From Porphyromonadaceae bacterium UBA7332 (GTDB lineage Bacteria > Bacteroidota > Bacteroidia > Bacteroidales > UBA7332): a stretch of DNA of 23,266 nucleotides. A model generated the notes under the pieces. The model had not been told where the DNA came from, did not search any database, and saw nothing but the letters and a program-made list of their open reading frames with translations. Position 1 is the first letter of the stretch. Each line of letters opens with the position of its first letter. Shown here piece after piece: positions 1 through 7,552 of this stretch. Both the position numbers and the translations under genes were made by a program. Where the stretch lies: contig DKPO01000024.1 in the NCBI GenBank assembly GCA_002471225.1, positions 1 to 23,266 of the forward strand. The letters run 5' to 3'.

Positions 1-44
1 ATCTTGACGTTGTTAGACAGCCCCTTCTTTATTCGTATGGGTTA

Positions 45-1787
45 TTAATCCGGATTCTGAGTAAGCACACAACCAATACTGTTATAAGCATTGATTTGCT
101 CCTGAGGAATATATTGTACTACACGCGGATGTGAGGCAGGATATTCATCTAAAGATCCATGAGGACCCGGATAATGGCGAGTAAGTGTACCTCCGTTGCG
201 ATATACATCATAACTTCGGTCCGCTTCGAAAGCCATTTCGAGCTGGCGTTCTTCCTCAATCCGTTCAGGTGCATCCGTTGCGTTAAGCGAAGTATATCCC
301 ATACCCGGCAGAGAGCGTTCGCGGACCATATTCAGATTGACTAACGCATTTCCGTAATCACCTTTCTTCGCATAGCATTCGGCCAGATTCAAATACATTT
401 CAGCCAAACGGGAAATGATCGGCGAATGCAGATGTGACTCTCCGTCCTGCAAAGAACACTTCGTGATATAGAACATCGGATAAACGCGATTCAATAACAT
501 CAGATAATCTTTCTCTCCGACATATTCTTTTTTGTCAATCTCATAAATGACACTGTAAGTCTGGTCTTCGGCATTAACCAATGTCAGTTTCGATTTGAAT
601 TCCGTTTCTTTGTCATCAATATTCTCTTTATAAACAGCATATAAGTTGCCCCCTTCTTCAAGCAAAGAAGCCTGTACATACTTATAACCGCTTACTTTTG
701 CATTCTTTTCATACGTAGGAACAACGAAACGGAAAGCCGGAGTTTTCTTACCTTTCTCATCCAACGTATATTGCGGAGAAATGAATGCCGAGCGAGCATC
801 TTTACCTTTCCCGTTTTTATTCAGTAAAGTCAGGTATTTGTGACTGGCGTACATTTCTCCCCAGCCCATACCGTCAATGGTTGCATACATACCACCGATT
901 CCGTAATAATGGTCGAAACCAGAGAATTCCGATGATACACGTTTTACGGCAAAGATCGTCTCCGTTTGTGACGGATCATCCGGAGCAAGAGTGTTGGACT
1001 TCATGAAAGTTTCTCGCGGAAGCATTTTGTATTTACCGCTCTCAATAACCTGATTGGCGTAATAAATACTTGAATCTGCATAAACCGTATTCGGATTTTC
1101 CCACGTTCCGCTCATATACATATAGATACGTGAAAGCATGGCCTGAGCAGCATATTTGGTTGCATAGGCAGCTGTACGATCTTCATTCATTAAAGATTCC
1201 GCCGTTCTTAAATCATTGATAGCCTGACGATATGTCGTTTCGACAGTGGAACGATCCGGAAGCTGCATATTATTCAGATCTTCAGGAACACCGTTCACAA
1301 TAGGCACACCTAAATTAGTCTGAGGAGACTGAGCATAAGGACGTCCATATGCACGGCATAAGTAGAAATACATAGTTCCGCGCAGATAGTAAGCTTCTCC
1401 CAGTTTCTGATTGATCTTCGGATCATTCTCAGCCGGAATAAGCTTCATCAAATCGCTGGTTTGTGAAATGATTTTATAGCTGTTGTTCCAGAATGTATTC
1501 AGACGATAATTATCCGGAATATGCTTATACGAAATAAAAGAGTAAAAAGCATCCGTCGAAGTACCGCGAATCATAATATTATCCCCGGCGTACTCTCCAA
1601 CGCGGTGCATAACATCCGACCAGTCTCGCAACTGACCGTAAGCACCATTCAGAAGAATATTCATGGCAGCTTCCTTGTCTGCCATAATAGACTCTTCGGT
1701 ATATTTATCATAAGGTAATCTTTCTAAGTCGCATGATGTGAATGCAGTAGCTAAGAAAGCAGTATATAGAAATAGTTTATTTTTCAT
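45..1787 (-). CDS. SusD/RagB-family surface glycan-binding lipoprotein
   Basis: This 580-residue protein is the lipoprotein partner of the SusC-type channel encoded just upstream. SusD proteins sit on the cell surface as a lid over the SusC barrel and bind the incoming ligand, usually an oligosaccharide. The N-terminus is a lipoprotein signal with the lipobox FTSC, so Cys19 is the probable lipidated residue. Family hallmarks are visible: the helical repeat segment YYLRGTMYFYLCRAYG (about residues 133-148), the later RLAEMYLNLAECYAKKGDYG segment, and the C-terminal ERQLEMAFEADRSYDVYR motif. Its length is normal for the family. It begins 11 bases after the susC stop, so the two genes are almost certainly co-transcribed. 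The ligand cannot be told from sequence, because no glycoside hydrolase or regulator lies beside the pair. The 44 bases after the stop hold no recognisable gene. Confidence 0.95.
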   Translation of the reverse strand: MKNKLFLYTAFLATAFTSCDLERLPYDKYTEESIMADKEAAMNILLNGAYGQLRDWSDVMHRVGEYAGDNIMIRGTSTDAFYSFISYKHIPDNYRLNTFWNNSYKIISQTSDLMKLIPAENDPKINQKLGEAYYLRGTMYFYLCRAYGRPYAQSPQTNLGVPIVNGVPEDLNNMQLPDRSTVETTYRQAINDLRTAESLMNEDRTAAYATKYAAQAMLSRIYMYMSGTWENPNTVYADSSIYYANQVIESGKYKMLPRETFMKSNTLAPDDPSQTETIFAVKRVSSEFSGFDHYYGIGGMYATIDGMGWGEMYASHKYLTLLNKNGKGKDARSAFISPQYTLDEKGKKTPAFRFVVPTYEKNAKVSGYKYVQASLLEEGGNLYAVYKENIDDKETEFKSKLTLVNAEDQTYSVIYEIDKKEYVGEKDYLMLLNRVYPMFYITKCSLQDGESHLHSPIISRLAEMYLNLAECYAKKGDYGNALVNLNMVRERSLPGMGYTSLNATDAPERIEEERQLEMAFEADRSYDVYRNGGTLTRHYPGPHGSLDEYPASHPRVVQYIPQEQINAYNSIGCVLTQNPD

Positions 1788-1798
1788 TATTCAGAATA

Positions 1799-4700
1799 TC
1801 AAAGAGTTAGACTTAAACCAAATACAACTTTACGCGTAGAAGGATATACAGCTGTTGCTACACCTGTAATTTTACCCTCGTATGGTGGTATTTCCGGATC
1901 TACACCTGAGAAATTGGTAATTGTGAACAGGTTTTCTCCCGAAGCGAACACTCTCATATTCTTGATATACCATTTCGGTAACGATATATTGTAAGATACA
2001 GTTACGTTTCTAAGTTTCAGATAACTTCCGTCTTCAAGGAAACGTGAAGAAGCTTTCTGTGAATTAGAAGGATTGTTATAACTTGGTTTCGGGTGAGTTG
2101 CGATATCGCCCTCTTTTTCCCAGCGAGACCATCCGTCTTGCAGTTTCATTTGATTTCTGTCCGTATAAGCTCCGTCAGAATCGAATTCGGCACGAGCGTA
2201 ATTATAGATTTTACCGCCCACCGAATACGTAAAGTTTGCGTTCAAGTCGATATTTTTCCAACGGAAGAAAGTAGAGAAACCACCAAAGAAATCAGGCGTG
2301 TACGCGCCGCAAGCTACCGGATTTTTAGATGCTTTCCCATAGTCATTTGTTTTGACACGGTTTCCGTCCGGATCAGTCATATACCAAAGCGGATCACCGT
2401 TTTGAGGATCTACACCGGCCCATTCAGTCAGATACCAGGTATCTGAATCCATCCCCGGTCTCCAGATTTTATTTGCAGATCCGGCAATACCTGTTCCGTC
2501 TCCTGTGATTACTTCGGATTTACCTCCGTAAAGTTCCGTGATTTTATTTCTGTTTAGTCCGATATTGGCATCTACGCTCCAGAAGAAATCCCCTTTATTG
2601 ATCAAATCAGCCGAAGCCGTGAATTCAAAACCTTTATTGCGAAGACTACCAACATTACGCCAGATACTTGATAAACCGATAGTTCCGGGAACAGTCACAC
2701 GGTACAAAAGATCAGTCGTGTTTTTATCGTAATAATCGGCACTGAAATTAAAACGATTAAAGATTCGGAAATCAACACCTACACCCGCTGTGTAAGTTTT
2801 TTCCCATGTCATGTCAGGATTACCCGGTTGTGAAATAATAGCTCCCGGCATTTCATTGTATTTCCCCGAAAGAGTGTATAATGTATAATGTCCGTACCAG
2901 TCTGTCGGTCTGTTACCTACCGATCCGTAGCTTGCTCTTAGCTTTAACTGATCTACCCAGTCCGCTTTGAAGAACTCTTCACGATTAATAACCCAACCAC
3001 CACTTACTGAGAAGAAGTTTCCGTATTTAGCATTATCACCGAAGTTTGATGCACCGTCACGACGGAATGATAACTCTCCTAAGTATTTATTGTCATATGC
3101 ATAATTACCACGGAAAAGCACAGATTGTACTGCCCACTCGTTGATCGAACTACCTACTTTTTCGGCAACAGCGGCAACATCAGCTACTTCGAATCCCGGT
3201 GCAAAACCTGTGGCAATACCACGATTCGCTTTGATCGAATACTCATTCCACTCATAAGCTAAAATACCATTCACCGAATTTTTACCGAATGATTGATTGT
3301 ATTGCAACAATTGATTGGTATAAAGGCGCGTTGCCGTTGAGTTATAATCATCGATACGACCATTAACCGATTGTCCTGAAGATGAACGGGGATCGGTATA
3401 ACTCATACTGCTGTAATTCGTGTATTTATAGTTATTGATTGATTTAAACGTCAACCAGTCAGTAAACCGAACATCGAAGTCGAAACCACCCATGAAATCA
3501 TACGTTTTATTATTTCCGTGATTCCATTGCAAGTCATACATGTAGTTTGATCCCGTTGTGTTTACCCATGTCGGATTCGGAGCATTACCTACTAATGAAC
3601 CGTCTTCAGCGTATGGACTATCCCATGGCAGATTCAGATACATGGCACTAACAGAGTGTTCTTTATTATCCACCTGCTTAATCGATCCGCTGACCTGAGG
3701 TCTTACCGTTAACCAGTTATAAGGGGTATAATCCGAACGGAAGCGGAAACTGTAACGGTTAAAATCATAACCTTTTACAGCTCCGGTTTCATCGTAGAAA
3801 CCTAATGAAAAGAACATCTTCATATTCTCAGCTCCGCCATTGATGGATACGTTATAATCCTGAGCGAAGCCGGTCTTGGTTGCATTGTCCCACCAGTCGA
3901 AATTTGAGTTTCTCAAATCTTCATTCCATCGAGGAAAGTTAATGGTAGATTGGTTACTGAATGATTTGTAATAATCATACAGCTCCGCGCCGTTCATAAC
4001 ATTGAAATTTCCGCTATTCAATGTAGTGACCGCTAATTTGGCATCAACGTTTACTGTAGGTTTTCCCGCAGTTCCCTTTTTGGTAGTAACCAAAACGACA
4101 CCATTTGCACCTTGCGATCCGTAAATAGCAGTAGATGATGCATCTTTTAATATGGATATGGATTCGATATCTGAAGGATTCAGCGTACCCGAGTTATTTC
4201 CAACAATAACTCCGTCAATAACCCATAGCGGGTCGGTACTACCATTGATTGTTGATTTACCGCGGATAACGATTGCAGCAGCATCACCGGGACGTCCCGA
4301 ACCGGAACTTACCTGCACACCGGGAGCTTTCCCGCTTAACATGTTTTCAACGGTAGGCGCAGTAACGTCTTTTAATTTACCGGCACTTACTACTTGCATC
4401 GATCCGGTTAACGATTCTTTTTTCTGCACCCCGTATCCGACAACGACAACTTCGCCTAAAGCCTGCGAGTCTTCTCCGAGCTTAATGACCATCGGTCCGC
4501 TTTTACTCACCGGTACTTCAGCCTTGTCATAGCCGACATAGGTTACTTCAAGAATACTGTTTGCCGGAACATCTAAAGTAAAGTTTCCGTCATAATCAGT
4601 AATCGTACCCATTGCCTGGCCCTTAACCTTGACGTTAGCGCCGATAATAGGTTCACCTGTTTTGGTGTCAACAATTTGCCCTGTTACTTTAAGTTGGTTC

Positions 4701-4831
4701 TGTGTCAATTGTGTGTTCTTCATCTCCACAAAATCTGTCGCCATTGCAGTCGGGGCAATTCCGACTGAAGAGATCATCAGCAATAATGAGGCTCTCCGAC
4801 ATCCCATTTTTCTGAGGTAATTAGTAATCAT
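1799..4831 (-). CDS. SusC/RagA-family TonB-linked outer membrane transporter
   Basis: This 1010-residue outer-membrane channel imports large nutrients using energy passed from TonB. Residues 1-31 look like a signal peptide ending AMA. Residues about 48-122 form a carboxypeptidase-D regulatory-like domain (VTGQIVDTKTGEPIIGANV). The SusC signature EVVVVGYGVQKKESLTGS follows at 127-144 and the plug domain at about 135-253, with VIDGVIV and ILKDASSTAIYGSQGANGV. The rest is the beta-barrel, rich in Tyr, Asn, Gly and Trp. It is the first gene of a susC-susD pair. No anti-sigma or sigma gene and no hybrid two-component regulator lies upstream within the window, and there is no N-terminal secretin/TonB extension of the kind that talks to anti-sigma factors. 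The final residues are FGLSLTL. Ending on Leu rather than an aromatic residue is slightly unusual for a barrel. Substrate unknown. Confidence 0.95.
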   Translation of the reverse strand: MITNYLRKMGCRRASLLLMISSVGIAPTAMATDFVEMKNTQLTQNQLKVTGQIVDTKTGEPIIGANVKVKGQAMGTITDYDGNFTLDVPANSILEVTYVGYDKAEVPVSKSGPMVIKLGEDSQALGEVVVVGYGVQKKESLTGSMQVVSAGKLKDVTAPTVENMLSGKAPGVQVSSGSGRPGDAAAIVIRGKSTINGSTDPLWVIDGVIVGNNSGTLNPSDIESISILKDASSTAIYGSQGANGVVLVTTKKGTAGKPTVNVDAKLAVTTLNSGNFNVMNGAELYDYYKSFSNQSTINFPRWNEDLRNSNFDWWDNATKTGFAQDYNVSINGGAENMKMFFSLGFYDETGAVKGYDFNRYSFRFRSDYTPYNWLTVRPQVSGSIKQVDNKEHSVSAMYLNLPWDSPYAEDGSLVGNAPNPTWVNTTGSNYMYDLQWNHGNNKTYDFMGGFDFDVRFTDWLTFKSINNYKYTNYSSMSYTDPRSSSGQSVNGRIDDYNSTATRLYTNQLLQYNQSFGKNSVNGILAYEWNEYSIKANRGIATGFAPGFEVADVAAVAEKVGSSINEWAVQSVLFRGNYAYDNKYLGELSFRRDGASNFGDNAKYGNFFSVSGGWVINREEFFKADWVDQLKLRASYGSVGNRPTDWYGHYTLYTLSGKYNEMPGAIISQPGNPDMTWEKTYTAGVGVDFRIFNRFNFSADYYDKNTTDLLYRVTVPGTIGLSSIWRNVGSLRNKGFEFTASADLINKGDFFWSVDANIGLNRNKITELYGGKSEVITGDGTGIAGSANKIWRPGMDSDTWYLTEWAGVDPQNGDPLWYMTDPDGNRVKTNDYGKASKNPVACGAYTPDFFGGFSTFFRWKNIDLNANFTYSVGGKIYNYARAEFDSDGAYTDRNQMKLQDGWSRWEKEGDIATHPKPSYNNPSNSQKASSRFLEDGSYLKLRNVTVSYNISLPKWYIKNMRVFASGENLFTITNFSGVDPEIPPYEGKITGVATAVYPSTRKVVFGLSLTL

Positions 4832-5202
4832 TTTTGGGAATTAGATTGATAAAATATTTAATTGATATAAATTGTTTATTCTGTGATATTCTTGTCTGCA
4901 ATATTAAAAAAAATAAATCATTATCCAGATAATTTGCTAATATTTTTTATTTTATATGTTTTAAGTTTTTCATTTTATATTTTGTATAGTATATATATAG
5001 CTGTATTATTGTTGATTGGGTGTATATTTAAGTTTATACGTAAATGTTAAATTTAAAATTGGAATAAACGGAGAATATCTAATGAGATAAATTGAAGGAT
5101 GTACGTGTTAAACAAAAATGTGACGGGAAGAATAAGAATTTCTATAGTGTATTTAATTAAATCTGCGGTTGCATTAATTATTATTTCAGGGAGAATAATT
5201 TG

Positions 5203-5278
5203 TGCGATGTACACCGCACAAAATTGCGGAGTAGGTCGCACAAAAGTGCGCTGTACATCGCAATTTAGTGCGACCTAC
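5203..5278. repeat. Array of short palindromes with a 22-base period
   Basis: The tetramer TGCG occurs at 5203, 5225, 5247 and 5269, and its complement CGCA at 5215, 5237 and 5259; both series step by exactly 22 bases. The region therefore reads as TGCG-N8-CGCA-N6 repeated three times plus a closing TGCG. The eight-base spacers (ATGTACAC, GAGTAGGT, CTGTACAT) and the final flank ACCTACAG are related. The six-base spacers are AT-rich (CAAAAT, CAAAAG, ATTTAG). Each CGCA-N6-TGCG can form a small hairpin. Longer perfect inverted pairs also exist: 5203-5213 with 5252-5262, and 5231-5241 with 5268-5278, in an interleaved order. The region is markedly more GC-rich than its surroundings. It could be a tandem operator, a repetitive extragenic element or a structured RNA. 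The function is unknown. Confidence 0.85.
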
Positions 5279-5445
5279 AGTTAACAAATAAATACAAAGG
5301 AGAAAAGAGTTAGTTATGCCGTGATAAATATTATTTATACTTGAAAATAAATTAGTTATGCGTGGCGTATTTCGGCTTTCTATGAGATAGATTGATAGAA
5401 CTGGTTTATTGCTTATTTAGTAAACCCATTCTAGAAATAAATAGC

Positions 5446-5486
5446 AAAAAAAAGCTGTATGAAGAACAATCTTCATACAGCTTTTT
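5446..5486 (-). terminator. Intrinsic terminator downstream of sdaA
   Basis: A perfect 16-base inverted repeat (arms 5449-5464 and 5471-5486, loop AACAAT) begins 22 bases after the sdaA stop. Read on the minus strand the second arm runs into eight T residues, the classic form of a Rho-independent terminator. The other strand also ends in T residues, so it could act in both directions. Confidence 0.92.
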
Positions 5487-5508
5487 GATATATCAAAAAT
5501 AAGATCTC

Positions 5509-6723
5509 TTATTTGATTTGCATTTTGTCGGAGAACTTAGCCAACCCACCTTCTCCCGTTTCTTTGTATAAACTTGGGATATCGTGTCCGGTCTGGCGCA
5601 TTACCTCTACAACGCGGTCATAACTTACACGGTGCTTACCATCCGAGAAAGTAGAATAGGCATTTGAATCCAATGCACGAGCCGCTGCATGAGCGTTACG
5701 TTCGATACATGGAATTTGTACTAATCCGCAAACAGGGTCGCACGTTAATCCCAGGTGATGCTCTAATCCCATTTCGGCAGCATACTCGATCTGAGCTGGC
5801 GTACCACCGAATAATTGTGTCGCAGCAGCAGCAGCCATTGCGCACGCAACACCTACTTCTCCCTGACATCCTACTTCGGCACCCGAAACAGAAGCGTTGC
5901 TTTTTGCTACCAATCCGAAAAGTCCCGCTGTTGCTAAGGCTCTCAAGATACGGAAGTCACTGAATTCGCGAGTTTTTTGCAGGTAATACAATACAGAAGG
6001 AAGTACGCCTGACGAACCACAGGTTGGAGCTGTTACAATACATCCGCCCGCAGCATTCTCTTCAGAGGCAGCAAGTGCATAGGCAAAGACAAGACCGCGA
6101 CCACGCATTGTATCGCTGTATCCTTTTGCCCGTATATAATAATCACCGGCTTTACGTCTTACACCCAAACCTCCCGGTAATACACCTTCCGCTTCCAGAC
6201 CTCTCTGGATTGCTTCTTTCATAACGCTCCATACTTCAGCGAGGAAATCCCAGATTTGTTTACCTTCGCGTTCTTCCACATATTCCCAGTAACTTTTGCC
6301 TGTGTGCTCACACCATTCCTGGATTTCCTGAATCGAATTCATTTCATAAACAGAATCATCTGTTTTGATAATTGAACCTTCGCTTGCCAGAGATCCCCCT
6401 CCGATACTGTAAGTTGTCCAGCTATCCAATAGATTGCCGTCCGCACCGAAGGCTTCGAACTTCATCCCGTTCGGGTGGAAAGGCAGGAAGTGTTTAGGTT
6501 CCCAGATTATATGGGTCGGAGCGTGAAGTTCCAGCGTTTCAAGAATAGCTACATCGGTAAGGTGACCTTTACCTGTTGCAGCAAGACTTCCGTATAGCGT
6601 TACTTCGAAACGTGCCGCCTCAGGATTTTTTTTCATGAACATTTCAGAAGCGACTTTCGGTCCCATCGTATGGCTGCTCGAAGGGCCATGTCCGATTCTA
6701 TATAAGGTTTTGATTGATTCCAT
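5509..6723 (-). CDS. sdaA: L-serine dehydratase, single-chain iron-sulfur type
   Basis: This 404-residue enzyme deaminates L-serine to pyruvate and ammonia in the cytoplasm using an oxygen-sensitive [4Fe-4S] cluster. The N-terminal part (about 1-150) is the beta domain, with the signature RIGHGPSSSHTMGP at 9-22. The C-terminal part (about 165-404) is the catalytic alpha domain, with TAPTCGSSGVLPSV (231-244), CQGEVGVACAMAAAAA (286-301) and TCDPVCGLVQIPCIERNA (327-344). Cys286, Cys328 and Cys339 are spaced 42 and 11 residues apart, matching the spacing I recall for the cluster ligands of this family. Length is normal for the fused form. It is the last gene of the minus-strand series, 50 bases after the radical SAM gene, and is followed by a strong terminator. 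No separate promoter is evident in the 50-base gap, so it may be read from upstream. Confidence 0.96.
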   Translation of the reverse strand: MESIKTLYRIGHGPSSSHTMGPKVASEMFMKKNPEAARFEVTLYGSLAATGKGHLTDVAILETLELHAPTHIIWEPKHFLPFHPNGMKFEAFGADGNLLDSWTTYSIGGGSLASEGSIIKTDDSVYEMNSIQEIQEWCEHTGKSYWEYVEEREGKQIWDFLAEVWSVMKEAIQRGLEAEGVLPGGLGVRRKAGDYYIRAKGYSDTMRGRGLVFAYALAASEENAAGGCIVTAPTCGSSGVLPSVLYYLQKTREFSDFRILRALATAGLFGLVAKSNASVSGAEVGCQGEVGVACAMAAAAATQLFGGTPAQIEYAAEMGLEHHLGLTCDPVCGLVQIPCIERNAHAAARALDSNAYSTFSDGKHRVSYDRVVEVMRQTGHDIPSLYKETGEGGLAKFSDKMQIK

Positions 6724-6773
6724 AATTTTTCTTCGTGTATAGTTGTCAGTTATAAATATTAAGAATACAGAGT

Positions 6774-7538
6774 TCAGGCAATTGATACTTCAATACCATC
6801 CTCGATTAACGGGCGGGCAATTGACATCAATTCTTCTTTACTCACTTTAGTCAGTTGTTTCTCAGGAGTCGGACGGTCGATCGAATAGATCATAACCGTC
6901 TTAGGTCGTAGTTCGCGGACGATTTTATACCATGCTTCCAATTCTTCGGGAGTAGTATTGTCAATCACTTCGCCTTTATGCTCACCTCTTAAAAACATGG
7001 TTTGCATAATGAAATTACCGTTGAATTTCTTCAGTTCTTCAACCTGTCCGGCAACAGAATAAGACGGTGAGTTCGGAACATCGATCAGTCGGACCATACG
7101 ATCCGTACCTCCGTCTAACTTTAATATATTGTTATCTACCTGCATTAATGTCTCGAATACTTTCGGATTAGAGATTTTAGTAGCATTAGATAAAACGGAT
7201 ATTTTAGCATTCGGGAAATAAGTATCCCGTAAAGCTTTTGTATCATTGATAATTTCGGCAAAATCAGGATGCAGAGTCGGTTCGCCGTTACCGGCGAAAG
7301 TGAAAACATCAGGAGTGACACCTTCTTTTTTCATTGCGATCAATTTTTCTTCCAGATACGTCTTCACTTCTTCACGCGAAGCCAGTCGTGTACCTTTTCC
7401 CTGGCTATTGTAGCCACACTCGCAATAAATGCAATCGAACGAACATATTTTTCCATCCGTAGGAAGTAAGTTGATTCCTAACGAAACACCTAAACGACGA
7501 CTGTGTATAGGACCGAATATAACTTCATGGAATAACAT
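6774..7538 (-). CDS. Radical SAM protein of the Fe-S oxidoreductase (COG0731-like) group
   Basis: This 254-residue protein is a radical S-adenosylmethionine enzyme. The cluster-binding motif CSFDCIYC has cysteines at residues 32, 36 and 39, in the standard CxxxCxxC spacing. The segment TFAGNGEPTLHPDF, with the GNGEPT glycine-rich SAM contact, follows at about 80-93. It resembles the short proteins related to the tRNA wybutosine radical SAM enzymes, but it lacks the flavodoxin domain of TYW1 and its reaction is unknown. I chose the ATG at 7536-7538 (MLFHEVIFGPIHSRRLG). The open frame extends upstream to 7604, but that would overlap the end of the DUF389 gene by 52 bases and add 22 residues rich in Lys and Arg that do not look like part of the fold. 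With the chosen start the gap to the DUF389 stop is 14 bases, which suggests co-transcription. Confidence 0.9.
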   Translation of the reverse strand: MLFHEVIFGPIHSRRLGVSLGINLLPTDGKICSFDCIYCECGYNSQGKGTRLASREEVKTYLEEKLIAMKKEGVTPDVFTFAGNGEPTLHPDFAEIINDTKALRDTYFPNAKISVLSNATKISNPKVFETLMQVDNNILKLDGGTDRMVRLIDVPNSPSYSVAGQVEELKKFNGNFIMQTMFLRGEHKGEVIDNTTPEELEAWYKIVRELRPKTVMIYSIDRPTPEKQLTKVSKEELMSIARPLIEDGIEVSIA

Positions 7539-7552
7539 AGGCTTTAATTTTT

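Larger units (their letters stand above)
4832..5508. other. AT-rich intergenic region between susC and sdaA
   Basis: These 677 bases hold no convincing gene. The susC-proximal half (about 4832-5100) is very AT-rich and must contain the susC leader and promoter. I see only one degenerate candidate -7 element on the minus strand, TAATATTG at 4899-4906, one base off the TAnnTTTG consensus. The middle holds the 22-base-period palindrome array (5203-5278). A ten-base direct repeat, TTAGTTATGC, occurs at 5310-5319 and 5352-5361. The sdaA terminator lies at the far end. Two short open frames of about 60 codons cross the array in opposite directions but resemble nothing and are probably chance. Confidence 0.75.

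Noticed and set aside
1..44. A downstream gene or terminator after susD at the left edge
   Set aside because: Only 44 bases are available. No open frame or hairpin with a T-run can be recognised in them.
5203..5278. Possible small CRISPR array
   Set aside because: The repeated parts are only four-base palindrome arms, the spacers are six to eight bases and related to each other, and there are no cas genes nearby.
5099..5284. Open frame of 61 codons on the plus strand through the palindrome array
   Set aside because: It runs across the array, whose 22-base period is not a multiple of three, and the product resembles no protein I know. A 62-codon frame on the other strand (5053-5241) overlaps it. 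Both look like chance.
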